The notes under the pieces: generated by a model
What the model saw: only the letters and a program-made list of their open reading frames with translations
Databases searched by the model: none
What the model was told of the DNA's origin: nothing
Translations under genes and position numbers: made by a program
In this document: positions 1 to 8,750 of the stretch, piece by piece
Numbering within the stretch: the first letter of the stretch is position 1
Layout: every line of letters starts with the position of its first letter
NCBI RefSeq assembly: GCF_003841465.1
Contig: NZ_REFZ01000021.1
Coordinates: 1 to 50,022, forward strand
Source of the DNA: Natrarchaeobius oligotrophus
GTDB lineage: Archaea > Halobacteriota > Halobacteria > Halobacteriales > Natrialbaceae
Direction of reading: 5' to 3'
DNA: 50,022 nucleotides

Positions 1-2754
1 GCCGACTGGTACCGGACGCTGCTCGGTCACTCGTCCGACGCGATCGTCGTTCTCGACGACGAGTACCGGATCACCGCGACGGGGCCGACGGTCGAGTCGG
101 CCGGGCCGTACGGGGACGAAAAGCGAGACGGCGCTCGAGTTCTCGACCCGATCCATTCGGACGACCAATCGAGGGTTCTCGACGCGCTCGATTCGCTGCG
201 AGACGGCCAAGAGGACGCGACGACCGTCGAGTACCGGTGTCGACGCGACGATCGGTGGCGCGTCTACGAGGCGACGTTCACCGACCGCTTCGGCGACGGC
301 GTCGTCGAGGGTATCGTCGGCTCGATCCGGGACGTTACCGCCTCCCGTCAGGTCGAACGAGAACTCGAGGAGTCGCTCGAGCGGGTGACCGACGCGTTCT
401 TCGCGCTCGATACGGAGTGGCGATTCACGTATCTCAACGACCAGGCGGTCGAAGACGTCGACCTCGATCGATCCGATCTGCTGGGTCGAAGCATCCTCGA
501 GGTGTTTCCAACTCTCGAGGACTCGGTCTTTCACCGCGAGTCCGTCGAGGCGCTCGAGACGCAGACTCACCGGACCGTCGAGGGATACTTCGAACCGTAC
601 GACGCCTGGATCGAAGCGCGAATCTATCCTTCGCCGACCGGCATCTCCGTCTACTGGCGCGACGTCACCGAGCGAATCGAACGCGAGTGGAAACTGGACG
701 AACGAACCGAACGGCTCGAGGCGCTCATCGAGAACGTCCCGGTCGGGCTGTTCGCCCTCGACGCCGACGGCACGATCACCTTCGCCGAAGGCCGCGCGCT
801 GGAGAACCTCGCGGTCGACCTCGACGGGCTGGCCGGCGAATCGATCGCGACGGTTTTCGACGACCAGCCGGCGATCCGCGCCGACCTCCGGGCGTCGCTC
901 GAGGGGTATCCGATCCACACGCAGCGACGGTTGAAAGATCGCGTCTTCGAGGCGTGGAGTCGGCCGATCACGACCGCCGGAACGGTCGAGCGGACGATCG
1001 GAATCGCCGTCGACGTCACCGACCGCGTCCACTACCAGGAGACGCTGAACGCGCTTCACGAGGCGACCAGTCACCTGCTGACCGTCGAGTCGAAGGCGGA
1101 CGCCTGCGAGTACATCGTCGACGTCGCCGCCGACGTGCTCGACCTCGAGGCCGTCGTCTACCGGTTCGACGAACGCGACAACGAACTCGTCCCGGCCGCA
1201 CATTCGCCGGGCATCGAGCAGATGGCCGGATCGCCACCGCGACTTCGCCCGCGCGACGGCAGCATCACGTGGAACTCGTTCGTCTCCGACTCCCCGCGCG
1301 CCTTCGACGACGTCCGCCGATCCGAGCACGTCTACAACGAGGACACGAACGTTCGAAGCGGCCTCTACGTTCCGCTGGGCGAACACGGCGTCCTCGTCGC
1401 GGCGTCTACGGAGACGGGGCAGTTCGACGAGAACACCGCCGAACTCGCCCAGCTGTTCGCCACGACGGCCGAAGCCGCACTCGATCGGATCGGACGGACC
1501 CAGCGCCTTCACGACCGCGAACGGGAGCTGAAGCGACAAAATGCGCATCTCGAGCGGCTCAACGAGACGAACGAGGTGCGACAGGAGATCGAACAGCTCC
1601 TCCTGATGGCCGACTCCCGCGACGAGATCGAACGCGGCATCTGCGAGCGCGTGACCGACCTCGAGGCGTGCTCGATGGCCTGGATCGGCGATCCGGATCC
1701 GAGCGGCAACCAGCTCGAACCGCGATGCAGCGCCGGTCGCGAACACGGCTACCTCGAGTCGGTCGCGGTGACGACCGTCGACGACTCGGCCGCGGAGCCG
1801 GCGGGGCGCGCCGCACGCGGCAGGGAACCGGTGTCCGTCGAAAACGTGGCGGACTCGGTCCACGACGGCGCGTGGCGCGCCGATGCGCTCTCGCGGAACT
1901 TCCAGTCCGTGTTCGCCGTCCCGCTGATCTACGACGGGTTCCTCTACGGCGTGCTCTCGATCTACGGTGACGAGCCCGACGCGTTCGACGACCTCCTGCG
2001 GTCGACGCTCGCAGAGCTGGGTGAGACGATCGCCCACACGATCGACGCCGTCAAACGAAAGACCGCCTTGCTCGGCGACGAGGTAACCGAGATCGAACTC
2101 GAGATCGGTGGAGATTCGATCCTCACGCAGCTGTCGGACCGTCTCGACGCGCAGGTCGCCTTCGAGGGGTCGACCCCCCGAGACGACGTGACGATCGTCT
2201 TCGCCTCGGTCGACGAATCGATCCCCGCGGACGGATCGGGGCTCGAACTGGACGACGTCGACGGCATCGTGGCGGGATCGATCATCGAAACCGACGACCG
2301 AACCCTGATCCAGCTCGAGGTGACGCGACCGTTTCTCGACTCGATCGTCACCGTTCACGGCGGAACGATCCGGGAGTTCGTCGCCACGAACGGGACGGCA
2401 TCGGCCGTCGTGGACGTTCCGACGACCGTCGACATTCGGGAAGTGGTGTCGACGCTCAACCGTCGGGGGATCACGGCGACGCTCGTCGCCCGACGCGAAC
2501 AGACCGACGACGACGTTCCGGCCCTCGACGGATCGACCCGAAGTCGACTGCTCGAACGGCTCACCGAGCGACAGCGGGAAGTCGTCCAGACCGCCTACCA
2601 CAGCGGATTTTTCGAGTGGCCTCGACGGACGACCGGCGAGGAGATCGCCGACTCGCTCGACATCTCTCCGCCGGCGTTTCACAAGCACGTCCGTTTCAGC
2701 GAGCAGAAACTCTTCGACACGATATTCGAGAGCGGATCGTCCGCTGATGGTTAA
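1..2754 (+). CDS. Bat-type multi-PAS/GAF sensor with HTH_10 (5' end missing)
   Basis: The frame is open from base 1, so the N-terminus lies outside the window; 917 residues are visible. Three PAS-like repeats come first (about residues 1-115, 120-230 and 235-340), each with the INxxG/WRDVTE-type ending. A GAF-like domain follows (about 345-490), then the second GAF-like region typical of bacterio-opsin activator proteins (about 510-660), a linker domain and a C-terminal HTH_10 (about 860-912) starting LTERQREVVQTAY. In the haloarchaeal Bat family such proteins sense light, redox or small ligands through PAS/GAF and bind promoters through HTH_10. No histidine kinase core is visible, so it is a one-component regulator. 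The target is unknown and no bacteriorhodopsin gene is nearby. The small HalOD1 gene just downstream may be functionally linked. Confidence 0.93.
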   Translation, partial: ADWYRTLLGHSSDAIVVLDDEYRITATGPTVESAGPYGDEKRDGARVLDPIHSDDQSRVLDALDSLRDGQEDATTVEYRCRRDDRWRVYEATFTDRFGDGVVEGIVGSIRDVTASRQVERELEESLERVTDAFFALDTEWRFTYLNDQAVEDVDLDRSDLLGRSILEVFPTLEDSVFHRESVEALETQTHRTVEGYFEPYDAWIEARIYPSPTGISVYWRDVTERIEREWKLDERTERLEALIENVPVGLFALDADGTITFAEGRALENLAVDLDGLAGESIATVFDDQPAIRADLRASLEGYPIHTQRRLKDRVFEAWSRPITTAGTVERTIGIAVDVTDRVHYQETLNALHEATSHLLTVESKADACEYIVDVAADVLDLEAVVYRFDERDNELVPAAHSPGIEQMAGSPPRLRPRDGSITWNSFVSDSPRAFDDVRRSEHVYNEDTNVRSGLYVPLGEHGVLVAASTETGQFDENTAELAQLFATTAEAALDRIGRTQRLHDRERELKRQNAHLERLNETNEVRQEIEQLLLMADSRDEIERGICERVTDLEACSMAWIGDPDPSGNQLEPRCSAGREHGYLESVAVTTVDDSAAEPAGRAARGREPVSVENVADSVHDGAWRADALSRNFQSVFAVPLIYDGFLYGVLSIYGDEPDAFDDLLRSTLAELGETIAHTIDAVKRKTALLGDEVTEIELEIGGDSILTQLSDRLDAQVAFEGSTPRDDVTIVFASVDESIPADGSGLELDDVDGIVAGSIIETDDRTLIQLEVTRPFLDSIVTVHGGTIREFVATNGTASAVVDVPTTVDIREVVSTLNRRGITATLVARREQTDDDVPALDGSTRSRLLERLTERQREVVQTAYHSGFFEWPRRTTGEEIADSLDISPPAFHKHVRFSEQKLFDTIFESGSSADG

Positions 2755-2868
2755 TCAGTTAACCCCCGGGAATGGGCTGCGTTACATAGTTAACGATTAG
2801 GCTCTTTACAGGTAGTCGCAAAGTAAGTGACGTCTACCCACTGAGCGCACTGGGGGTATGTATAACCT

Positions 2869-3168
2869 ATGACCGAGATGACTTCACAATCACCGTCCAC
2901 GAAAGCGGGGGAGCAGTTTTCTGTGCAGTACGACCGACTCGACGACGAACCACTGAGCGTCGCCGTAGCAGACGCCGTTGCGACGTTCTGTAGCGTCGAT
3001 ATCACGGAACTCGATCCGCTGCACTACGCGATCAACGCCGACGCGCTCGAACGACTGTTCGAACCGCGCGCGGACGGACTCCGAACGGGGGGATCAGTAT
3101 CGTTCGAATACAACGACTGCGTCGTAACAGTGACCGCCGACGGCGAGATCAGGGTCGAACCAGCCTGA
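2869..3168 (+). CDS. HalOD1 output-domain protein
   Basis: A 99-residue acidic protein made almost wholly of one HalOD1 domain, a haloarchaeal domain often attached to response regulators or found alone and thought to be a signalling output module. The diagnostic middle part contains PLHYAINADALERLF and the C-terminal strand pattern VSFEYNDCVVTVTADGEI. There is no receiver domain or DNA-binding motif. It lies 114 nt after the Bat-like regulator on the same strand, so it may be controlled by it or act with it. The start could also be the in-frame ATG three codons later. A second HalOD1 gene occurs at 10910-11251. Confidence 0.85.
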   Translation: MTEMTSQSPSTKAGEQFSVQYDRLDDEPLSVAVADAVATFCSVDITELDPLHYAINADALERLFEPRADGLRTGGSVSFEYNDCVVTVTADGEIRVEPA

Positions 3169-3446
3169 GACGGATTGCCGTACTAACGCAACCGCGGACG
3201 CGTCGCGGTTGCATCGGAAACGCCGGAAAGCGGGCCGAACGACGCTCGCTCACCTCGTTTTTTCGCGATCGGCCTCGAGCGACGGCGCAGGCGATCGCCG
3301 TCGGTTCGCGTCGCCGTCCGTTCGAACGGAGTCGAGACTTGACCGTCGTTACGGAGTCGTTTCTCTCCCGACCGACCGAATCAGGTCGCGTTGAGAGGCC
3401 GTACGTCCGATACTGATAAGTCGCCGCCGCTGGTGGGTTTTCGGAG

Positions 3447-3998
3447 ATGGCGTCCACCCGATCGCAGCCACAGCCCGTCCGCGAACTGCAGGTGCTGGCG
3501 AGCCTGATCGTCTCCATTCCGCTCGCCGCGATCGTCTTCGGCGGCTACCTGCAGTGGACCGGTCGAATGGCGTCCGTCGGCGCACTCTACGGACTGGACG
3601 GACTGGTCGAATCGTGGGCCGTCCACTTCGTCCACACGCTTCTGGCTGCGATGGGGTTCGTCCTGCTCGTCGCGTGCTGTCGGCCCCGCCGCCTCGTCTC
3701 GCGGCTCGGCCTCGAGGGATCTCACTGGACCGTGTTCGCGACCGTCCTGATCGGGGGCTGTTACGGCGCGGCGCTGTGGGTGGTCGCCGTCGCGCTGGGC
3801 GTTCCGCTCTGGATGGAGTTCGTCCTCGGCGCCGACCGACCGCTGCCGTACCCACACCGGGAGAGCTTCGTCGGGCTCGTCGCTTTCGGCGCGAGTTTCG
3901 CCGCGTGTTACGCGGGACTGCTCGAGTACGTCGCCGCCGACGGCTCCGATCCACCCCATCGTCTCGAGGACGACCGGGGCGACGGACGCGCCTCGTGA
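3447..3998 (+). CDS. Conserved haloarchaeal membrane protein, unknown function
   Basis: A 183-residue protein with about four hydrophobic segments (near residues 12-32, 55-78, 93-115 and 140-160) and a short acidic cytosolic tail. I recognise no enzyme motif. His residues in the second segment region (AVHFVHT) are the only polar features within membrane stretches. It starts 278 nt after the HalOD1 gene and ends 63 nt before the RidA gene on the same strand. Codon use is typical of the chromosome, which supports a real gene. No function is proposed. Confidence 0.75.
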   Translation: MASTRSQPQPVRELQVLASLIVSIPLAAIVFGGYLQWTGRMASVGALYGLDGLVESWAVHFVHTLLAAMGFVLLVACCRPRRLVSRLGLEGSHWTVFATVLIGGCYGAALWVVAVALGVPLWMEFVLGADRPLPYPHRESFVGLVAFGASFAACYAGLLEYVAADGSDPPHRLEDDRGDGRAS

Positions 3999-4061
3999 GG
4001 CACGTCGACGGACGCGCTCGTTCGGAAGCGTTTTTCTCGGTTCCTCGAGAACGCGTCTCCG

Positions 4062-4442
4062 ATGAAACCGATCGAACCCGCGGGCCACTCGCCACCGGTC
4101 CCGATTTCGCCGGGCGTAACACACGATGACCTCCTGTTCGTCTCCGGACAGGTTCCGCAAGAACCAGACAGCGGACGGATCCTCGGCGACGACGTCGAAA
4201 CGCAGACGGAGGCGGTCCTCGAGAACCTCGAGTCCGTACTGAACGAAGCCGACGCGTCGCTCGACGACGTCGTCAAGACGCAGGTGTTTCTCGCGGACAT
4301 CGCCGATTTCGACGGGATGAACGAGGCGTACGAAACGATCGTTCCCGAACCGTACCCCGCTCGCTCGGCCGTCGAAGTGGGCGGGCTCGTGGGCGACATC
4401 CTCGTCGAGATCGAAGCGATCGCGGTCGTCGATCGGGACTGA
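4062..4442 (+). CDS. RidA/YjgF family enamine/imine deaminase
   Basis: A 126-residue protein of normal length for the Rid family. It opens with the typical start region in which a Pro-rich segment precedes GVTHDDLLFVSGQVP. The central helix is QTEAVLENLESVLNEADAS, followed by DVVKTQVFLADIADF. The conserved PARSAVEVG segment carries the Arg that binds the carboxylate of the imine in active RidA proteins, so it is probably catalytic. RidA enzymes hydrolyse reactive 2-aminoacrylate-type enamines made by PLP enzymes; they act in the cytosol as trimers. It is a single gene with a short upstream spacer; no PLP enzyme is adjacent. Confidence 0.9.
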   Translation: MKPIEPAGHSPPVPISPGVTHDDLLFVSGQVPQEPDSGRILGDDVETQTEAVLENLESVLNEADASLDDVVKTQVFLADIADFDGMNEAYETIVPEPYPARSAVEVGGLVGDILVEIEAIAVVDRD

Positions 4443-5159
4443 TACGGGTTGGCGTACCGACGTACCGGCGGAACCGAAACCCGCTCGCAGCCGTGGCGAC
4501 ACTGGCGGAGAGTCGACCGCGTGAGCGGCGATTCGCCCCAGCGTCGACGGCGGCCGATCGACTCCCTCGCCGTTACCGACGCGGATCAACTTACTTCGCT
4601 GTCAATTACGCATAAATGGCCCGCGCACGAACTGACTACTGCACCGCAAGGTGCGCATGTATGTGACGGATCGACCACCTACCGGTTACCACCCGCCACA
4701 TACATTGCTTCCGAGCGGAAGCACACGAACGTTCTCCGCGAGCTTACTAAAGGATACTGCCCGATCCGAAAATAATAATTATCCAGACACTACAGCCCTG
4801 TCAGAAGAGATGCGACATTGATACATTTTCGACGCGGTACTCCAGCGCGATCGACGCCTGCTACCATCGCCGGTCGTTCGACGGTTGGCTCCGTCGTCTA
4901 CGCCAGCCACGCTCCGAGAACGGACTCGGTAGTGGCGGCTCCGCTCCCGGCAGCGGGTCGACGTGTCGGACCGATAACCGTACATTCAGGTATCACGATC
5001 CGCCAACGCGAAATTTTTGTATGCTGACTATTCATAGTGGCGTATGAGACGGCCGCAGTTCGGGCGTCGAGCGGAGACCGATCCGAATCGACGAGTCGCG
5101 GCGACGAGACGCGCTCGACTGTCGTGCCCGACGGAACGTCGGGGGGAGACGAAGGGACG
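4443..5159. other. Intergenic stretch with clustered hairpins
   Basis: About 700 bases without a convincing coding region. The stretch 4600-4830 is AT-richer than its surroundings. It contains a GNRA-capped hairpin (4641-4654), a 9-bp inverted repeat (4657-4665 with 4697-4705), a tight 7-bp hairpin (4707-4722) and an A/T run near 4770-4780 that could be a TATA element. The 3' part (5037-5159) can be read as an N-terminal extension of the transporter but looks like leader sequence. Confidence 0.5.
4641..4722 (+). ncRNA. Candidate structured RNA (three consecutive stems)
   Basis: Three stems follow each other. GCACC-GCAA-GGTGC at 4641-4654 has a GNRA tetraloop. ATGTATGTG at 4657-4665 pairs with CACATACAT at 4697-4705 around a 31-nt apical region. 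GCTTCCG-AG-CGGAAGC lies at 4707-4722 and is followed by ACA, as in H/ACA guide RNAs. The strand is uncertain because stems are symmetrical; the GNRA loop and the ACA favour the plus strand. No family was recognised, so this rests on structure alone. Confidence 0.3.
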
Positions 5160-6350
5160 ATGACGGAAGGTGCCACCGTCGATCGCCGCCTGTCGGGACT
5201 GCTCGTTCTGACCGCGTTCGTGCTGGCGGCGATCAACCTTCGGCCGGCGATCGCGTCCGTCCCGCCGGTTCTCGAGGTGATCCGTGCCGACCTGGCGCTT
5301 TCGTACACGGCCGTGAGCCTCCTGACGACGATTCCGATGTTCTGTATGGGACTGTTCGCGTTTTTGACGCCTCGAGTCGCGCGGTACGGTCGCGAGCGGG
5401 GGCTGTTTTGGGCGATCGTCTTCGTGGGTCTGGCGACGGCCGCCCGGATCGCCGGCCACAGCACCGCCGTCCTGTTCGCGACGACCGTCGTCGTCGGCAT
5501 CGCGATCGCCGTCGGCCAGACGCTGTTGCCGGCGCTGGTCGGCGAGTACTTTCCCGAACGAACCGCCTTCGCGACCGGAGTCTACTCGATCAGCCTCGCG
5601 ATCGGTGCGATCCTGGCCGCGGGGTTCGCGGCTCCGATCTACCAGTTCGCGAACTCCTGGACGCTCTCGCTCGCCGTCTGGAGCCTGCTCGCGGTCCTCG
5701 CGGCGGTCGTGCTCGTGCCGCTGGTTCGCGAGGGCGACGACCGCCCCGGAAAATCGTCCGACGGCCGGCGACGGCTCCCGTGGCGAAGCCCGCTCGCGTG
5801 GTCGGTGACGCTCTTTTTCGTCGGCACGTCGACGATCTTCTACTCCGGGCTCACCTGGCTGGCACCGCGGTACGTCGCGCTCGGCTGGACCGAAACGTCG
5901 GCCGGCTTCCTGCTGACGGTGTTTCTGCTCGCACAGCCGATCGGCATGGGGCTGTTCACGCTGCTGGGCGATCGGTTCGACGATCGGCGGCCCTGGATTC
6001 TCGGAATGGGCGCGATCACGGCCGTCGGCGCGATCGCGATCGCGCTCGCGCCCCACCTCTCTCCGTGGCTCGTCGTGATCGCGCTGGGAACCGGAAGCGG
6101 CGGCCTGTTCGCGATCGCGCTCACGCTTCCCGTCGACCTCGCACCGGACGGTCAGGCTACCGACCGACTCGCGACGATGGCGATGGGGATCGGCTACGTG
6201 ATCTCGGCGTTCGGCCCGTCGATCGTCGGGAGCGTCCGGGACCTCACCGGTAGTTACGTTCCGTCGTTCGTTGCCCTCTGCGTCGTGAGCGTCTTCCTCG
6301 TGATACTCGGAACCGCGTTCGAGCCCGCCCGAACGGGAACGATCGACTGA
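5160..6350 (+). CDS. CynX/NimT-type MFS transporter
   Basis: A 12-helix major facilitator of 396 residues from the ATG at 5160. The family signature is in the first helix, LAAINLRPAIASVPPVL, as in the cyanate/2-nitroimidazole (CynX/NimT) group. A further GTG at 5037 would add 41 polar residues not typical of the family, so I prefer 5160. The middle loop (about residues 195-215) is basic and acidic, as expected between the two six-helix halves. Substrate cannot be deduced: family members move cyanate or other small anions or drugs. No cyanase gene is adjacent. Confidence 0.88.
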   Translation: MTEGATVDRRLSGLLVLTAFVLAAINLRPAIASVPPVLEVIRADLALSYTAVSLLTTIPMFCMGLFAFLTPRVARYGRERGLFWAIVFVGLATAARIAGHSTAVLFATTVVVGIAIAVGQTLLPALVGEYFPERTAFATGVYSISLAIGAILAAGFAAPIYQFANSWTLSLAVWSLLAVLAAVVLVPLVREGDDRPGKSSDGRRRLPWRSPLAWSVTLFFVGTSTIFYSGLTWLAPRYVALGWTETSAGFLLTVFLLAQPIGMGLFTLLGDRFDDRRPWILGMGAITAVGAIAIALAPHLSPWLVVIALGTGSGGLFAIALTLPVDLAPDGQATDRLATMAMGIGYVISAFGPSIVGSVRDLTGSYVPSFVALCVVSVFLVILGTAFEPARTGTID

Positions 6351-6702
6351 GCGCTCGCCGCGCCGAACCGAACGTTCCCGCGTGATGCGGTCTGCCGTCT
6401 CGCCCATTTCCGGTGAAACCGCGACCCGTCTGCGGCCCCGTCGGGACGACAATCCGGACGAATCATTCGCTCGTCGCACGGCGATTCCGCGTTAACCGTC
6501 CGACGAACGAACGACGGGCACCGTCAGTACGGCTCGAGGATATCCCGCCTCGCACGAAAGATATTCTGTAATGACATACGGAAAGACGATCAGCTAAAAC
6601 CGCCCCTCTCCCCTGAGTTTTTCACATAACTCCGTCAGTCACCAGCCTGACACTGCCTGCCAGCGGCTTATATAACTCGATGCGGTACCCTTTCGGGAAC
6701 CC
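6351..6702. other. Intergenic region before the copper protein gene
   Basis: About 350 bases with no supported gene. The second half is AT-richer (6560-6640) and ends in the TATA element of the downstream lipoprotein gene. Nothing else recognisable. Confidence 0.5.
6667..6676 (+). promoter_or_regulatory. TATA element of halocyanin-like gene
   Basis: CTTATATAAC, 26 nt upstream of the ATG at 6703. That is the spacing expected for a leaderless haloarchaeal transcript and supports the chosen start. Confidence 0.65.
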
Positions 6703-7239
6703 ATGTCACTAGACGATCCACTATCGCGACGGAAGACGCTTCGACTCGGGAGCGCCGGCGTTGCGGCGGCATTTCTGGCGGGTTGTGGCGATGCCGGCCC
6801 CGGTAACGGCAACGGAAACGGCAACGGCGACGGCGAAGAACCGCCTGACGAGGAGGACGGAGCCGATACCGAGGAGGACGGAGCCGAAAACGGCGAAGAT
6901 GGAGACGCGATCGAGCCGGGCGAAGAGATCATGCTCGGTGGCGAGACACAGGCCTGGCAGGGACAGGAACCGGAGGCGATCGCCGACGAAGAGAATCCGA
7001 CGCTCGCGCTGCAAGAGGGGGAATCCTACGAGATCACGTGGGAGAACCTCGACGGCGTCGGCCACAACATCGAAATTCGAAACGACGACGACGAGGTCGT
7101 CGACGACTACGAAACCGAAATCGTAGACGAGGAAGGGGAGACGCAGACGCTCGAGATCGACGAGGTCACCGACGAGATGACTACCTACATCTGCGAACCC
7201 CACCAGAACACGATGGTCGGGGACATCGACGTTCAGTAG
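6703..7239 (+). CDS. Halocyanin-like blue copper lipoprotein (plastocyanin fold)
   Basis: A 178-residue exported electron carrier. The N-terminus has a twin-arginine motif (SRRKTLRLG) and a lipobox FLAGC, so it should cross by Tat and be lipid-anchored at Cys28. A low-complexity Gly/Asn then Asp/Glu linker (about 30-75) precedes a cupredoxin domain. All type-1 copper ligands are visible: His121 in GHNIEI and Cys164, His167 and Met171 in YICEPHQNTM. Halocyanins are membrane-attached one-electron carriers of respiratory chains facing the outside. The gene stands alone with its own TATA element. The exact redox partner is unknown. Confidence 0.92.
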   Translation: MSLDDPLSRRKTLRLGSAGVAAAFLAGCGDAGPGNGNGNGNGDGEEPPDEEDGADTEEDGAENGEDGDAIEPGEEIMLGGETQAWQGQEPEAIADEENPTLALQEGESYEITWENLDGVGHNIEIRNDDDEVVDDYETEIVDEEGETQTLEIDEVTDEMTTYICEPHQNTMVGDIDVQ

Positions 7240-7389
7240 TCGACGGCTCGTTCTCGGTCGCGTCCGAACGTCCGCTTTTCTCGCCGTCGCGGCGAGGTCG
7301 ACCCACGCGTCAGGGTGCGATTCCGTAGCACTACCGTCTCTCTCAAGGCCAACCGTTACTCTCGCTGACGACCTCTCGTACGTACTGAG

Positions 7390-7797
7390 ATGAACGTAGA
7401 CGCAATTGTAGACGCTCGGCTCGATCCGCCCGGATCTCGAGAGGTCCGCCTGACGTTTCTGGCGCTGTGGTTCGTCGATATGGTCGCCGCCGCGCTCTTT
7501 TTCGTCGTGCCGTACGCCACGGAACTCAATCCCGTCACGAACTACTTTTACGGGCTGTTCGGACTGGCCGGCGTCGTTCTGGCCGCCCTGTGTTACGCCG
7601 GAATCGTCGTGATCGCCGGCAACTTCCTGCCTCGTCCCCTCGATTTCCAGTTCCTGGTCGCGGTGGTAGCGCTATACGCGATGTTGGTGATCAACAACGT
7701 GCTCCTGTTGGTGCTCGGAGAGCCGGTACTGGCGGGTCTTCTGCCTGATCTCGACTGGATTACCTGGATTGAGTCTCACTCCGACGGTCGTTGGTGA
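7390..7797 (+). CDS. Small haloarchaeal integral membrane protein
   Basis: 135 residues, mostly hydrophobic, with about four membrane segments (near residues 20-42, 52-75, 78-100 and 102-120). It begins with a short polar N-terminus and contains LNPVTNYFYGLFG between segments 1 and 2. I recognise no catalytic motif. It ends 89 nt before the preferred start of the dehydrogenase gene and is on the same strand, so co-transcription with the PHA-degradation genes is possible but not shown. Confidence 0.7.
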   Translation: MNVDAIVDARLDPPGSREVRLTFLALWFVDMVAAALFFVVPYATELNPVTNYFYGLFGLAGVVLAALCYAGIVVIAGNFLPRPLDFQFLVAVVALYAMLVINNVLLLVLGEPVLAGLLPDLDWITWIESHSDGRW

Positions 7798-7886
7798 TGA
7801 AATCGGACGGACAACGCCGCACTGGCGACGTTGCTCACGGAGACAGAACGATTACCGTCTCTCGAATCGATCGTGAACACGCACTC

Positions 7887-8750
7887 ATGTCCGACGCCGG
7901 ATTTACCCTGGACGAGCCGACGGTGGCCCCCGGAGACGTCCTCCAGCTCGACGATCCGCATTTCACGACCGATTCCGTCGCGATCGTGACGGGGGCGGCC
8001 TCCGGAATCGGCGAAGCGACCGCGATCGCCCTCGCCTCGAACGGGCTCACCGTCGTCGGGGCGGACGTCGACGGTGATGGACTCGAGACGACCGCCGACG
8101 AGATCGGCGAATTCGAGCCGCCGGGAGCGTTCGTCCCCGTCCGGACCGACCTGACGGACGACGGTGACGCCGAGTCGATGGTCGAGGCGGCGTCTGCACG
8201 CGGCGACCTGCGATACGTCGCGAACGTCGCCGGAATGCAACACATCGCGTCGATCGCCGACTTTCCGATGGACCGGTACGACCTCCTGATGGACCTCATG
8301 CTCCGGGCGCCGTTTCTCGTCTCGAAGCTCGCCACACCGCACATTCGCGACACCGACGACGGCGTCGGTGCCATCGCCAACATGTCCTCGGTCCACGGCC
8401 ACTACGCCACCCGGGACAAGGCCGCATACGTCACCGCAAAGCACGGCCTCCACGGGCTGACGAAGGCGATTGCAGCGGAAGGGGAGGGAACGCTCCGCTC
8501 GTTCACCGTCAGTGTTGGCTACGTCTTGACGCCCCTGATGATCGATCAGATCGAGGACATCGCCGAGAAACGGGGCATCACGGAGCGCGAGGTCGTCGAG
8601 GACGTGATGCTCGGGCAGGCGCGCGCTCGTGAACTACTCACCCCGGTGGAGGTCGCAAATCTCTTCACGTTCGGTTTCTCCCGCCACGGAAAGCACCTGA
8701 ACGGCGGCGACCTGCTCTGGGACGGCGGTTACACGACCAGCTATGAGTGA
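7887..8750 (+). CDS. bdhA: Probable 3-hydroxybutyrate dehydrogenase (SDR family)
   Basis: A classical short-chain dehydrogenase of 287 residues from the ATG at 7887. The NAD-binding motif TGAASGIG is at residues 34-41. The catalytic Ser168, Tyr181 and Lys185 lie in NMSSVHGHYA and YVTAK. The C-terminal part (PLMIDQIEDIAE) matches 3-hydroxybutyrate dehydrogenases, which oxidise 3-hydroxybutyrate to acetoacetate. In-frame starts at 7791 and 7797 exist but would overlap the upstream gene and add an unusual extension. The stop overlaps the start of the patatin-like gene by 8 nt. In Haloferax mediterranei a bdhA gene lies beside the PHA-granule depolymerase PhaZh1, which supports a role in using stored polyhydroxybutyrate. 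The substrate is inferred. Confidence 0.85.
   Translation: MSDAGFTLDEPTVAPGDVLQLDDPHFTTDSVAIVTGAASGIGEATAIALASNGLTVVGADVDGDGLETTADEIGEFEPPGAFVPVRTDLTDDGDAESMVEAASARGDLRYVANVAGMQHIASIADFPMDRYDLLMDLMLRAPFLVSKLATPHIRDTDDGVGAIANMSSVHGHYATRDKAAYVTAKHGLHGLTKAIAAEGEGTLRSFTVSVGYVLTPLMIDQIEDIAEKRGITEREVVEDVMLGQARARELLTPVEVANLFTFGFSRHGKHLNGGDLLWDGGYTTSYE

Noticed and set aside
5037-5159. GTG start adding 41 residues to the CynX-type transporter
   Set aside because: The extension is polar, unlike the family, and the ATG at 5160 gives the usual length.
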